Part shown: one piece after another, positions 9,146-18,355 of the stretch | Numbering within the stretch: position 1 is the first letter of the stretch | Layout of the letters: every line of letters starts with the position of its first letter | NCBI GenBank assembly: GCA_964651785.1 | Contig: CAZYWJ010000033.1 | Span: 1-32,817, forward strand | Source: JAKVAV01 sp964651785 | GTDB lineage: Bacteria; Bacteroidota; Bacteroidia; Flavobacteriales_D; Cryomorphaceae | Length of the DNA stretch: 32,817 bases | Reading direction: 5' to 3' | Notes under the pieces: generated by a model | What the model was told of the DNA's origin: nothing | The model's input: only the letters and a program-made list of their open reading frames with translations | The model's database searches: none | Position numbers and translations under genes: made by a program

Positions 9146-10315
9146 ATGTCTTGGGTAGATGATATCTCATATTTTTTCAAGCCTCTGGGCGATTCTTTTT
9201 CAGAGTATTTCAACTCCGAGGGAAACAGGATAGGTAATCTGATTAGAATTCATGATCCATCTTCATTTCCGGATTTGGAGGGAGTGAAATATGTAGTAGT
9301 AGGTGTGAAGGATTCGCGAAGGGCCGCTTACGATAACGCGGAAGCGCCTGATGCGATAAGACAGAAATTCTATCAACTATTTTCTCCTTCACCTACACTG
9401 AAAGGCGCTGACTTGGGTAACATCGAAGCGGGCGAAATACCCGAAGACACTGACGCAGCCCTTAAGCAAGTCATCGCACATTTAACTACACGAAAGATTC
9501 CGGTAATTGTGTTGGGTGGTACTCAAGAACTCACTTTTGCCATCCATCAGGGATACGAGGCTTTGGAGGTTCCTGTGAATCATACCATTGTAGACAGCAG
9601 CATCGACTTTGGTGAGTTTCGAGATCATTTATCTCTTGAAAATTATTTGAGTAAAATAGTCTTGCATGATCCGTCCTATCTTTTTAATCTGACCATCTTG
9701 GGCTACCAGACTTACTATACCGATCCGGCCGTCATGGAATTGATGGACAAGATGTATTTCGAGTACGTCAGATTGGGAGAGTTGAAATCCAATTTGGCGT
9801 CAACAGAGCCTGTTATTAGAAATTCAGACCTGATCTCAATTGATATGATGAGTGTAAAAAATGATTCGGCTCCCGGTACTTTTGAGCCCAATGGTTTTGA
9901 CGGTGAGTCTATCTGCCGAATTTCAAGGTATTCAGGAATGAGCGATAAGGTTTCGACTTTCGGAATTTTCAACTACAACGTCAAAGCAGATGAAAATCGA
10001 CAGCAGGCCTCATTAATCGCCCAGATGATCTGGTATTTTATAGAAGGCTTGCTCGGGCGAGTGAAAGAATTTCCTTTAGTGAAAAAACAGAATTTTTTAG
10101 AGTACAAAGTTCAACTTCCGGAATACAAGGAGGATTTGGTTTTTTTTAAAAGTAAAAGAACCGATAAGTGGTGGATGAAGATTCCATATGTTGTCCGGGG
10201 CTCTCAGTTTGCAGACAGACACCATTTGATACCGTGCAGTTATGAAGATTATCAGCGTGCGGGTAAAGGCGAAATGCCTGATCTTTGGTGGAAAACTTAT
10301 CAAAAATTAGGTTGA
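9146..10315 (+). CDS. Arginase/formimidoylglutamase-fold protein with degraded metal site
   Basis: A 389-residue ureohydrolase-fold protein; similar Bacteroidota proteins are usually labelled formimidoylglutamase. The fold signatures are recognisable: GGTQE (124-128) where active enzymes have GGDHS, VDSSID (149-154) where they have DAHTD, and SIDMMSV (231-237) where they have SFDVD, followed by DSAPG. Compared with arginase, three of six manganese ligands are replaced (His to Gln127, His to Ser152, Asp to Met235) and three remain (D150, D154, D233). I infer a non-hydrolase or altered function. It follows topA by 11 nt and precedes the type IX secretion operon. No signal peptide. Confidence 0.85.
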   Translation: MSWVDDISYFFKPLGDSFSEYFNSEGNRIGNLIRIHDPSSFPDLEGVKYVVVGVKDSRRAAYDNAEAPDAIRQKFYQLFSPSPTLKGADLGNIEAGEIPEDTDAALKQVIAHLTTRKIPVIVLGGTQELTFAIHQGYEALEVPVNHTIVDSSIDFGEFRDHLSLENYLSKIVLHDPSYLFNLTILGYQTYYTDPAVMELMDKMYFEYVRLGELKSNLASTEPVIRNSDLISIDMMSVKNDSAPGTFEPNGFDGESICRISRYSGMSDKVSTFGIFNYNVKADENRQQASLIAQMIWYFIEGLLGRVKEFPLVKKQNFLEYKVQLPEYKEDLVFFKSKRTDKWWMKIPYVVRGSQFADRHHLIPCSYEDYQRAGKGEMPDLWWKTYQKLG

Positions 10316-10376
10316 TTATTAAATTCTAGGATTCCTCTATACGTTGATATATCAATAGCAGGTGACGTTAAAAATT

Positions 10377-10406
10377 TTTGTCAGTAAGCTTATTTAGTTA
10401 TTTTAG
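10377..10406 (+). promoter_or_regulatory. Promoter of porP-gldKLMN
   Basis: TTTG (10377-10380), an 18-nt spacer, then TATTTTAG (10399-10406), which matches TAnnTTTG at five of the six defined positions. Start of transcription would be near 10413, giving a leader of about 60 nt that contains the hairpin at 10428-10444. Confidence 0.5.
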
Positions 10407-10427
10407 CCACGTTCTTAGCGGCAAATG

Positions 10428-10450
10428 ACCCCTCCAAAAGGGGTTGTTTT
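10428..10450 (+). terminator. Leader hairpin, terminator-like
   Basis: ACCCCT (10428-10433) pairs perfectly with AGGGGT (10439-10444) around a 5-nt loop, followed by TGTTTT. It could end the topA transcript, but it lies after the predicted porP promoter and 31 nt before the porP ATG, so it could also act as an attenuator of the secretion operon. Confidence 0.5.
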
Positions 10451-10474
10451 CGTTAGAAAAACAATTAAACCTGA

Positions 10475-11446
10475 ATGAAAAAACTTAGCCTATCAATTGC
10501 CACTATCTTAATCGGTAGCACTTTGGTTTGGGGGCAGCAAGACCCTCAGTTTTCACAATTTATGTACGACAGATTATCTGTCAATCCCGGGTTTGCGGGA
10601 AGTAAAGATGCAATATGTGCTACCCTTATCGGGCGTCAACAATGGTCCGGTCTTTCAGGACAGCCTTCTACCGGCCTTTTGAATGTTTCGGCACCCATAA
10701 ATTCAATAAAAAGTGGTCTTGGGGCTACTGTTTATTTAGATGAGATAGGACCGCAATCTACTACTGCATTCAGATTGTCTTATGCCTATCACCTTAAGAT
10801 TTCAGGTTCTACGAAGCTGGGTCTTGGAGTAGGCTTGGGTTTACTCAATAGTTCGTTAAGCAATGATTGGCGAGCCTATGATTACGACAGTGATGGAAAT
10901 TTAGTAGGTGGAGGATTGGGAATTGGTGCCGGCGATCAATCTATTCCTCAGCAGAGCCAGCAAGCATCTACATTTGACGCATCTTTTGGAGCATACTTAT
11001 ACAATCCGAAATACTACGTCGGTATTTCAGCAGTTCATTTAAATCAAGGAGATCTATCTGATCTGAATATTGAGGTTGCCAGACATCTGTACTTCATGGC
11101 AGGTTATGATTTTGAGCTCACTCCAATGCTCACCCTTACCCCGCAAACACTGGTAAAAACGGATTTGGCATCTACACAGGTAGATGTTAATGCCACGGCT
11201 ACTTACAATAATACTTTTTGGTTGGGCGTTAGTTACCGACTCGAAGACGCGATTGCGCCGATGGCCGGCTACAATTATCAGTTTTCTGACGGTAAGAGTA
11301 ATTTGAGAATTGGGTATTCTTATGACTTGACTACTTCCGAGTTGAATAATTATAGCAGCGGAAGTCACGAAATTATGTTGGGGTATTGCTATAAATTGCA
11401 AAAACCACTACCTAAACGAGTTTATAAAAATCCTCGCTTCTTATAA
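10475..11446 (+). CDS. porP: PorP/SprF-family type IX secretion outer-membrane protein
   Basis: 323-residue outer-membrane beta-barrel of the PorP/SprF family. A signal peptide (about 1-20, ending VWG) precedes the family hallmark QQDPQFSQFMYDRLSVNPGFAGS, followed by QQWSG. The rest alternates short amphipathic strands (LGLGVGLGLLNSSLSNDW, NLRIGYSYDL). Family members are tied to secretion or anchoring of type IX substrates and, in PorP, to the PorK/N ring. As the first gene before gldKLMN it corresponds in position to porP of the Porphyromonas porPKLMN locus, hence the symbol. Bacteroidota carry several paralogues, so orthology is likely rather than certain. Confidence 0.9.
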   Translation: MKKLSLSIATILIGSTLVWGQQDPQFSQFMYDRLSVNPGFAGSKDAICATLIGRQQWSGLSGQPSTGLLNVSAPINSIKSGLGATVYLDEIGPQSTTAFRLSYAYHLKISGSTKLGLGVGLGLLNSSLSNDWRAYDYDSDGNLVGGGLGIGAGDQSIPQQSQQASTFDASFGAYLYNPKYYVGISAVHLNQGDLSDLNIEVARHLYFMAGYDFELTPMLTLTPQTLVKTDLASTQVDVNATATYNNTFWLGVSYRLEDAIAPMAGYNYQFSDGKSNLRIGYSYDLTTSELNNYSSGSHEIMLGYCYKLQKPLPKRVYKNPRFL

Positions 11447-11530
11447 CGAAATGTTTGAAACCATTGAGAACTTACCATCGTAAAGAAGGAGCTGTAAATC
11501 GTTTTTTTGAGGATTAATAACCTGCAAGGC

Positions 11531-12880
11531 ATGAAAAGAATCATATTATTTCTGTTAGTTGCCGCAACCTTGGCCAGCTGTGTCGGTGGAAACCGAGGCG
11601 AATTGGTTGGAGTAGCACCACGAGAGGATTGGATTCAGTACAATCCTTATGGAATGAATTATATTCATTTCGGTAGTTACGTTATGGGTGCCGATGATCA
11701 AGATGTGCCATACGCTCAAGTCAATAACACGAAGCGTGTGACCGTATCAGCCTTTTATATGGACGATACGGAAATCTCCAATAACGAATATCGCCAGTTT
11801 GTCTATTGGGTGCGAGACTCTATCGCACACCGCTACCTGGGCGAAGCCGGAATCGGTGAGCATATCATCGAAGAAGATGAATATGGCGAGATCATCGATC
11901 CTCCTATTATTAATTGGGAGGAAGAAATCGAATGGAATGGTGAAGATGAGCGCGAAGAACTCGTAGATCTTTTCTTGCCGGAGTACGAAAGATTTTACCG
12001 AAGAAAAGAAATCGATACCAGAAAACTCAAGTTTGAATATTTCTGGGTTGACCTTAAAGCTGCTGCCAGTAAAGCGGGCAGAGATTTGGACTTGTCTTAC
12101 ACGAACATTAAAGGTCAAAATAACGCTATAAGAGGGCATACGGATCGGAGCAAGTTTATTATCCGAGAAATTATCAACGTATATCCTGATACATTGGCGT
12201 GGGTGCATGATTTCACCTATGGATTCAATGAGCCCATGACTGAGACATACTTTTGGCACCCTGCATATGATAATTATCCTGTAGTTGGAGTAACGTGGCA
12301 ACAGGCGAAGGCTTTCAATGTGTGGAGATCTCAATTGCTTAGTACATGGCAGCAGAAAAATGGTGAAACCTATGTCCAGCGTTTCCGTTTACCAACTGAA
12401 GCCGAATGGGAGTATGCATCGCGTGGCGGATTGGACAAAAACCCTTATCCGTGGGGAGGACCTTACATAAGAAATATTTTAGGTTGTCCTTTAGCCAACT
12501 TCAAACCGCAACGGGGAGACTATGTTGATGATGATGGTTGCACTACAGTGGATGTTCGCTCTTATGAGCCAAATGGATACGGGTTGTACTGTATGTCAGG
12601 GAATGTAGCAGAATGGACAAGTACGGCGTACGACGAATCAGTTTATGAATTTTCACACGATCTCAATCCTGAATATCAATACGATGCTTTGGCTGATGAT
12701 CCGCCTGCATTAAAGCGTAAAGTGATACGCGGAGGCTCTTGGAAGGATGTAATGTACTACCTGCAAAATGGTACCAGGACTTACGAATATCAAGATACCG
12801 CCAAATGCTATATCGGATTCCGCTCAGTTATGAGTTATCTCGGAAGAGGTAAAACAGGAAATCCTGAGGATTGGAATTAA
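11531..12880 (+). CDS. gldK: Type IX secretion ring lipoprotein GldK/PorK
   Basis: 449-residue lipoprotein with an FGE-sulfatase (SUMF1-like) fold that forms the periplasmic ring with GldN under the outer membrane. The signal peptide ends in LASC, lipidated at C17. Domain signatures are GSYVMGADDQDVPYAQ, FYMDDTEISNNEYRQFVYWV, the RFRLPTEAEWEYASRGG motif, YGLYCMSGNVAEWTST and the closing IRGGSWKD and IGFRSV. Between the second and third lies a charged insertion of roughly 120 residues, typical of GldK. I use the ATG at 11531; a TTG at 11507 would disrupt the signal peptide. It follows porP by 84 nt without an obvious terminator. Confidence 0.97.
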   Translation: MKRIILFLLVAATLASCVGGNRGELVGVAPREDWIQYNPYGMNYIHFGSYVMGADDQDVPYAQVNNTKRVTVSAFYMDDTEISNNEYRQFVYWVRDSIAHRYLGEAGIGEHIIEEDEYGEIIDPPIINWEEEIEWNGEDEREELVDLFLPEYERFYRRKEIDTRKLKFEYFWVDLKAAASKAGRDLDLSYTNIKGQNNAIRGHTDRSKFIIREIINVYPDTLAWVHDFTYGFNEPMTETYFWHPAYDNYPVVGVTWQQAKAFNVWRSQLLSTWQQKNGETYVQRFRLPTEAEWEYASRGGLDKNPYPWGGPYIRNILGCPLANFKPQRGDYVDDDGCTTVDVRSYEPNGYGLYCMSGNVAEWTSTAYDESVYEFSHDLNPEYQYDALADDPPALKRKVIRGGSWKDVMYYLQNGTRTYEYQDTAKCYIGFRSVMSYLGRGKTGNPEDWN

Positions 12881-12961
12881 TCGACTTTCTTTAAATCACC
12901 CCTTATCTTCTTTTTGAAACCAACCAGCAAGAATTATTAACTATTTGTAAAAGCAAGGAAA

Positions 12962-13750
12962 ATGAAACCAGGAAGTAAATCATGGAAAAAGTTTATGGCG
13001 AAGCTCTACGGAATCGGAGCAGCTGTAGTAATTATCGGAGCACTTTTTAAAATTCAACATTGGCCGTTTGCCGGCGCTCTTTTGGTTGTTGGTTTGACCA
13101 CAGAAGCAATCATCTTCTTCTTCTCCGCATTTGAACCCGTTCACGAAGAGCTGGATTGGTCATTAGTTTACCCTGAGCTTCGCACGGGAGAACCCGCCAG
13201 AGAAGCGATAGCTCACAAGGATGATGAATCTATTACGGAGCAGCTCGATCATATGCTTGAAGAGGCGAAGATAGAACCGGAATTGATTGCTAGTCTGGGT
13301 AATGGCTTGCGAAGCCTAAGTAGTCAGGCGGAAAAGTTGAATGAAATTTCCGACGCATCAGTCGCTACGAATGAATACGCAGCTTCATTGAAAGGCGCAA
13401 CTGTAAAAGTAGGAGAGCTTTCTGAGACATATGCAAGAGCCTCTGAGGCACTGACGGGTTTGACGGAAGGACAAGCCGAAGGAGCATCCACGGGAGAACA
13501 TTTGAAGAAAATGAGTTCGAACCTTGCGGAGCTGAATAACATGTACGAAACTCAGCTTCAGGAATTGCAAACTTCATCTCAATTGTACAGTGGCATCACT
13601 GAATTGATGAGAAACTTGAACGAATCAGTAGAAGATACCAAAAAATACAAAGAGAACATCTCTGAATTGGCATCGAACCTGTCTCGACTGAATACGGTTT
13701 ACGGCAACATGCTCTCAGCTATGAGTGCTCCCGCTACTGCCAACGTCTAA
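12962..13750 (+). CDS. gldL: Type IX secretion/gliding motor stator GldL
   Basis: 262-residue inner-membrane protein that with GldM forms the proton-driven motor powering type IX secretion and gliding. Two helices lie at about residues 16-30 and 36-55, separated by the IQHWPF turn. E48 in the second helix sits where the proton-handling glutamate of the GldL family is found. The cytoplasmic region from about 60 onward is helical, Ser/Glu/Leu-rich and coiled-coil-like. It follows gldK by 81 nt and precedes gldM by 26 nt. GldL and GldM always occur together, as here. Confidence 0.97.
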   Translation: MKPGSKSWKKFMAKLYGIGAAVVIIGALFKIQHWPFAGALLVVGLTTEAIIFFFSAFEPVHEELDWSLVYPELRTGEPAREAIAHKDDESITEQLDHMLEEAKIEPELIASLGNGLRSLSSQAEKLNEISDASVATNEYAASLKGATVKVGELSETYARASEALTGLTEGQAEGASTGEHLKKMSSNLAELNNMYETQLQELQTSSQLYSGITELMRNLNESVEDTKKYKENISELASNLSRLNTVYGNMLSAMSAPATANV

Positions 13751-13776
13751 TTAATAGTTAAAAAAAGTAGTAAGAC

Positions 13777-15459
13777 ATGGCAGGAGGAAAAGAAACCCCG
13801 CGGCAGAAGATGATTGGTATGATGTATCTCGTACTGACCGCTCTTCTGGCCCTCAACGTTTCAAAAGAAATCTTGGATGCGTTCATTACCATCAACAATG
13901 GTCTTGAAACAACTATGGTAACTTTTGACGGTAAGCTTGCCGGGCAGTACGGAGCCTTTGCAGCTTCATACAACGAGAACAAAGAAAAATATGGTGAAGC
14001 ATGGGGGAAAGCTCAGGAGCTGAGAACCCAAGCCAATGAGATGATCAGCCATATCGATTTGATTAAGGCTAAAACCATTGCCGATACCGAGGGTCTTCCC
14101 ATGGAAGAGGTGATTGGAAAAAATGCCATCGGTCAGGACACTGTTCTGGGATTGCAATATGTAAGTAGTAAAGACAACTACGATGTGAATACCAACCTTA
14201 TGATTGGCGCGGAGCCCGATGCTCCTCGAGATAATGCACATGAAGATGGAAACAATTATCGCGCAGTTGTACTAAAGCAGAAGCTTGAACAGTATGGTGA
14301 AAATTTGAAGGCGATGGTAGCCGGTAATCCGACTCTTGTTGCTTCTTTGGATAGCCTTTTTAATTATCCTGAAAAGGTCAAGGATGCTTCGGGTACCGTT
14401 ACCAATTGGGAGTCATTGAATTTCTTTCACGTGCCTCTGGCCGCAACTACCACTCTTTTGAGTAAACTGCAGGCCGATGTGAGAAATGCAGAATCTGATG
14501 TACTCGGACACTTATTTGCAGATGTAGAAGCAGCATCTTATAAATTCACGCAGTTGGCTCCCGTCGTTATACCTGAGAAAACTTACATTTTGGAAGGTGA
14601 TTCTTTCAGAGCGAAAGTATTCTTGGCTGCTTATGACAATACCAATTTACCGGCCATCGATTTAGGTCCTGAAGGGCTTAAGCTAGATAGTGGTGAGTTT
14701 GCATTACCGGAAGGTCAGGCATCTGCCGTTGAAGTTGGTGCCGATGGTTTCGGTCGGTTGGCTATCCCGGCACGAGGAATCGGCGACAAGCATTGGGAAG
14801 GGATTATTAAATTCCGAAACCCTGCTACAAAAGCCGAAGAGCCCTACAAATTTGTCGTAGATTACGAAGTAGCTAAACCCAGTTTGGTAGTTTCGCCTAC
14901 TAAGATGAACGTACTCTACAGAGGTATCGATAACCCTGTTGAGATTTCAGTTCCCGGTATTCCGCAGGACGCTTTGACTGCCAATATTAGCAACGGTACT
15001 TTGTCGAAGCAACCCGATGGCTCGTACATCGCACGAGTAAAGACAGGCGCAGAAGCTATTGTTAGCGTATCAGCAGAGGTTCAAGGAGAGAGAAAGAGTA
15101 TGGGACAATTCAAATTCCGTTTGAAATCCGTTCCTGATCCTGTTGCAAATTTTGCGGGAAAGACTTCGGTTGATAATACCATTGCAAAGTCTGAACTTAC
15201 TGCCGCCCTTGGGGTATTCGCAGAACTAAAAGATTTTGTATTCGACTTGAACTACCCGATTCGCTCTTTTGATGTTACCGTAGTGATGGGGGGTGATGTG
15301 AAAACCTTATCTTCAACGAGCAATAGATTGACTGCGGATCAAAAAGAATTGTTACGCGAAACCAGAAGGAATCAAGTTGTGATAATTGAAAATATCAAGG
15401 CAACCGCTCCCGATGGTACGATCAGAAAGCTTGGTAGCATCAACCTGCGTGTAATCTAA
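13777..15459 (+). CDS. gldM: Type IX secretion/gliding motor rotor GldM
   Basis: 560-residue single-helix inner-membrane protein whose large periplasmic part spans toward the GldK/N ring. The N-terminus MAGGKETPRQKMIGMMYLVL contains the conserved arginine R9 just before the transmembrane helix (about 14-33). Four periplasmic domains follow, the first with EKYGEAWGKAQEL, the last with the strand-rich VADPVANFAGK-like segment. At 560 residues it is longer than the roughly 510-520 I know for GldM/PorM, and the excess seems to lie in the first periplasmic domain. Co-transcribed with gldL and gldN. Confidence 0.97.
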   Translation: MAGGKETPRQKMIGMMYLVLTALLALNVSKEILDAFITINNGLETTMVTFDGKLAGQYGAFAASYNENKEKYGEAWGKAQELRTQANEMISHIDLIKAKTIADTEGLPMEEVIGKNAIGQDTVLGLQYVSSKDNYDVNTNLMIGAEPDAPRDNAHEDGNNYRAVVLKQKLEQYGENLKAMVAGNPTLVASLDSLFNYPEKVKDASGTVTNWESLNFFHVPLAATTTLLSKLQADVRNAESDVLGHLFADVEAASYKFTQLAPVVIPEKTYILEGDSFRAKVFLAAYDNTNLPAIDLGPEGLKLDSGEFALPEGQASAVEVGADGFGRLAIPARGIGDKHWEGIIKFRNPATKAEEPYKFVVDYEVAKPSLVVSPTKMNVLYRGIDNPVEISVPGIPQDALTANISNGTLSKQPDGSYIARVKTGAEAIVSVSAEVQGERKSMGQFKFRLKSVPDPVANFAGKTSVDNTIAKSELTAALGVFAELKDFVFDLNYPIRSFDVTVVMGGDVKTLSSTSNRLTADQKELLRETRRNQVVIIENIKATAPDGTIRKLGSINLRVI

Positions 15460-15470
15460 TTTAATTCATC

Positions 15471-16334
15471 ATGAAGAGAAATATTCATCTTGTACTCGCA
15501 CTTCTTTTAGGGTCATTTATCATGATGACTCCTTCTGAAACAAATGCTCAGACCGTATTGGACGGAGCATGGATCAAAGAGCACAACAAAACGAAGAAGG
15601 TTATTCAATATCCTTTCATTCGTGAAGCAGACGTAATGTTTGCCAAGCGAATATGGCAGGATATCGATCTTCGCGAAAAGATGAATATGCCTCTTTATTA
15701 CCCGTTGGAAGAAGCCAGTGGAATGAAAAGTCTCTTTGACGTAATTAAAGATGCTTTATTGGTCGAAGGTTCTATAACGGCGTACAGTACCGGAGTGACG
15801 GGGCGTGAAGATGACTTCAGAACACCATTGCTCAGAAGTGATGTACAAACGATGCTGGAGAGACCTGACACTACATTTACACCTGATCCTGATACGGGAG
15901 AGTTGGTGCCCGTTTATCAGGTTGTTAAAACGACTTCGCAGGATATTAAAAGATATCGCATAAAAGAAGATTGGTTTTTTGACAAGCAACGTTCGGAGCG
16001 TTACATCAGAATCATTGGAATAGCTCCGCTTAAAGAGCGTAGAGATGAAAATGGTGAAGCTACCGGAGCGTATGAGACTTTGTTTTGGTTGTACTTTCCC
16101 GAATGCAGATACGTATTTGCAAATTGGGACTCCTTCAACCGATTCAATGATGCAGAAAGGAGATCTTTTGATGATCTGTTTCAAAAGCGTATGTTCAATT
16201 CAACGATTGTAAAAGAATCTAACGTGTACGATCGTAAATTGGATGACGTCTATTCAGGAATTGACAGGCTGCTTAAAGCTGAAGAAGTAAAAGAGAAGCT
16301 TTTCAATATGGAACACGATCTTTGGAGCTATTAA
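15471..16334 (+). CDS. gldN: Type IX secretion ring protein GldN/PorN
   Basis: 287-residue periplasmic protein that assembles with GldK into the large ring linking motor and outer membrane. The signal peptide ends at about residue 26 (ETNA, then QTVLDG). Family stretches are IREADVMFAKRIWQDIDLREKMN, VPVYQ plus IKRYRIKEDWFFDKQRS, and IGIAPLKERRDENGE with FWLYFPECR. It starts 11 nt after gldM and is the last gene of the operon, followed after 21 nt by a perfect palindromic terminator. Confidence 0.97.
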   Translation: MKRNIHLVLALLLGSFIMMTPSETNAQTVLDGAWIKEHNKTKKVIQYPFIREADVMFAKRIWQDIDLREKMNMPLYYPLEEASGMKSLFDVIKDALLVEGSITAYSTGVTGREDDFRTPLLRSDVQTMLERPDTTFTPDPDTGELVPVYQVVKTTSQDIKRYRIKEDWFFDKQRSERYIRIIGIAPLKERRDENGEATGAYETLFWLYFPECRYVFANWDSFNRFNDAERRSFDDLFQKRMFNSTIVKESNVYDRKLDDVYSGIDRLLKAEEVKEKLFNMEHDLWSY

Positions 16335-16355
16335 TTGCTATTACAAATTGAAATC

Positions 16356-16387
16356 AAAAGCATCATGCAATTGCATGATGCTTTTTT
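16356..16387 (+). terminator. Terminator of porP-gldKLMN
   Basis: A perfect 30-nt palindrome (16356-16370 paired with 16371-16385) with a GCATCATGC stem is followed by T to 16387. It lies 21 nt after the gldN stop and 6 nt before the next ATG. Being symmetrical and A/T-flanked it could work in both directions. Confidence 0.9.
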
Positions 16388-16393
16388 GCTTTT

Positions 16394-18289
16394 ATGTTCA
16401 GATTAGAAAATATACAACTGAATTTTGCCCAACGTCCCATATTTGATGGGATTGATCTTTTTATCGGCGAGTCCGACAAGATTGGTTTGGTGGGAAAAAA
16501 CGGAGCCGGTAAAACCACCTTATTCAAAGTAATCATTGGCGATCAAGGAATAGATGAAGGGCGTGTATCAAAACCAAAAGAATACGGCATAGGATACCTT
16601 CCGCAAGAATTGGCTTTCAATTCTCAGCTTACCGTGAAGGAAGAGGTTTCCAAGGCTTTTTCAATAACTCAACAATTGGAGAAAAGGATTGAATCAATCT
16701 CCAATGAATTGGCTGAACGTGAGGATTACGAAAGCGAAGACTATCTGGGGCTGGCTGAAGACCTGAATCGAATTTCAACGCAATTGGGTGTTTTTGATGT
16801 CGATTCTCAAGATCAGCAGATAGAGCTAGTATTACTCGGACTCGGATTCGTTTCTGAAGATTTTTCAAAGCCACTGTCGGCCTTCAGCGGCGGATGGCAG
16901 ATGAGGGTTGCACTTGCGAAAATACTTCTTCAAAAGCCTGATTTGCTACTTTTAGATGAACCTACCAACCACTTGGATATTGAGTCCATTCAATGGCTCG
17001 AGGATTACCTTAAAAATTACGCGGGTGCGGTAGTACTCATTTCCCACGACCGACTCTTTTTGGATAACGTGACCAATCGAACGGTGGAGTTAATTAATGG
17101 CTCCTTATTCGATTATAATGCGCCATATTCAAAATTCGTCGAACTTCGAAAGGATGTGATCGAAAAACAGATCGAAGCCAAAAAGAATCAGGATCGTGAG
17201 ATCAAGCAGACAGAAGACTTGATAAACAAATTTCGGGCTAAGGCCAACAAAGCAGCCTTTGCCCAAAGCTTAATTAAGAAGCTCGACAAGATGGAGCGAA
17301 TTGAAGTCGATGAGGAGGACGAATCTTCCATGGACTTTCGTTTTCAACCTGCACCTCGAGCGGGAAAAGTGGTGGTGAAAGGAACCGGGCTGTCAAAATC
17401 TTATGGAAATAAAAAGGTTTTCGAAGGCTTGGATTTCGAAATCCTGCGAGGACAGAAGGTGGCCCTGATCGGGAAGAACGGTGTGGGAAAAACCACCATG
17501 ACTAAAGTAATTGCAGGCGAAACATCTTATGAAGGAGATTGCGAGCTAGGTTATAATGTTGATGTCGGATACTACACCCAAAATCAGAGTGACGAACTAC
17601 CTCCCGATTTGACAGCATTGGAGGTAATAGAAAATGAAGCAACGGGTGAGTATCGAAAAAAAGTTCGTTCCCTCTTAGGGGCGTTTATGTTTAGCGGTGA
17701 TGATGTCTTCAAGAAAGTAAAGGTTCTTTCGGGAGGCGAGAAGGCAAGGTTAGCACTTTGTAAATTGATGCTTCACCAATACAATTTTCTCATATTGGAT
17801 GAGCCGACCAATCACTTGGATATGCGCAGTAAGGAAGTACTGAAGCAAGCTATCATGGCTTATGACGGCACCTTGTTGGTTGTTTCTCACGATCGTGATT
17901 TCTTGCAAGGATTGGTGAACCCGGTCATCGAAATGCACGGATCATCGATTACCTCCTTTCCGGGAACGATTTCTGAGTTTTTAGAGCGAAAGAAGTCTCA
18001 GAGTATTAAAGAGTACGAGTATGTAAAGAATGCTCCGAAAAAGCAGTCGGTAAAGTCAGAAGCAGGTGTTTCCGAAAAAGAGAAGTGGAAATTAAACAAA
18101 CGACTGGGAGGCCTTGAAAAGGAAATTGAAAAGGTTGAGAAACATATAGCCGAATTGGAAGCAACAGAGGTCGATCATACTGATTCTGAAAAAATACAGG
18201 CACATCTATTCGCCTTGAGCCAAGCCCGCAATAAGCTCGATAAAAAGATGAAAGAATGGGAAGAGGTCACGATGAAATTGGAAGAATAA
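16394..18289 (+). CDS. ABC-F family ATPase (ribosome-associated type)
   Basis: 631-residue soluble protein with two tandem ABC ATPase domains and no membrane segments. First domain: Walker A GKNGAGKTT (34-42), signature FSGGWQMR, Walker B LLLLDEPTNHLD. Second domain: GKNGVGKTT, LSGGEKARLAL, FLILDEPTNHLD. The charged linker between them (about 245-300) and the C-terminal coiled coil (about 555-631, EKEKWKLNKRLGGLEKEI onward) fit the Uup/YfmM-like branch of ABC-F proteins, which act on stalled or initiating ribosomes. Substrate specificity cannot be read from sequence. The gene follows the gldN terminator and ends 30 nt before a bidirectional terminator. Confidence 0.93.
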   Translation: MFRLENIQLNFAQRPIFDGIDLFIGESDKIGLVGKNGAGKTTLFKVIIGDQGIDEGRVSKPKEYGIGYLPQELAFNSQLTVKEEVSKAFSITQQLEKRIESISNELAEREDYESEDYLGLAEDLNRISTQLGVFDVDSQDQQIELVLLGLGFVSEDFSKPLSAFSGGWQMRVALAKILLQKPDLLLLDEPTNHLDIESIQWLEDYLKNYAGAVVLISHDRLFLDNVTNRTVELINGSLFDYNAPYSKFVELRKDVIEKQIEAKKNQDREIKQTEDLINKFRAKANKAAFAQSLIKKLDKMERIEVDEEDESSMDFRFQPAPRAGKVVVKGTGLSKSYGNKKVFEGLDFEILRGQKVALIGKNGVGKTTMTKVIAGETSYEGDCELGYNVDVGYYTQNQSDELPPDLTALEVIENEATGEYRKKVRSLLGAFMFSGDDVFKKVKVLSGGEKARLALCKLMLHQYNFLILDEPTNHLDMRSKEVLKQAIMAYDGTLLVVSHDRDFLQGLVNPVIEMHGSSITSFPGTISEFLERKKSQSIKEYEYVKNAPKKQSVKSEAGVSEKEKWKLNKRLGGLEKEIEKVEKHIAELEATEVDHTDSEKIQAHLFALSQARNKLDKKMKEWEEVTMKLEE

Positions 18290-18313
18290 TCTGTTCGCCT
18301 AAGTATGAAAGAT

Positions 18314-18340
18314 AAAAAAGCCGTTCAAAAATGAACGGCT
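18314..18340. terminator. Bidirectional terminator, duplicated copy A
   Basis: Perfect 9-bp stem (18319-18327 with 18332-18340, loop AAAA). On the minus strand it is followed by a U run from 18314-18319; on the plus strand by TCTCTT. It can end the ABC-F transcript (plus) and the GIY-YIG transcript (minus). It is identical to the terminator behind the intact tRNA at 18746-18771. Confidence 0.8.
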
Positions 18341-18355
18341 TCTCTTAGTAGCGGG
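18315..18355. repeat. 41-nt direct repeat, copy A (tRNA-fMet 3' end plus terminator)
   Basis: Identical base for base to 18746-18786, offset 431 nt. The shared block holds the terminator hairpin, the spacer and the 3' acceptor strand of tRNA-fMet. The repeat pair brackets the GIY-YIG gene. Confidence 0.95.
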
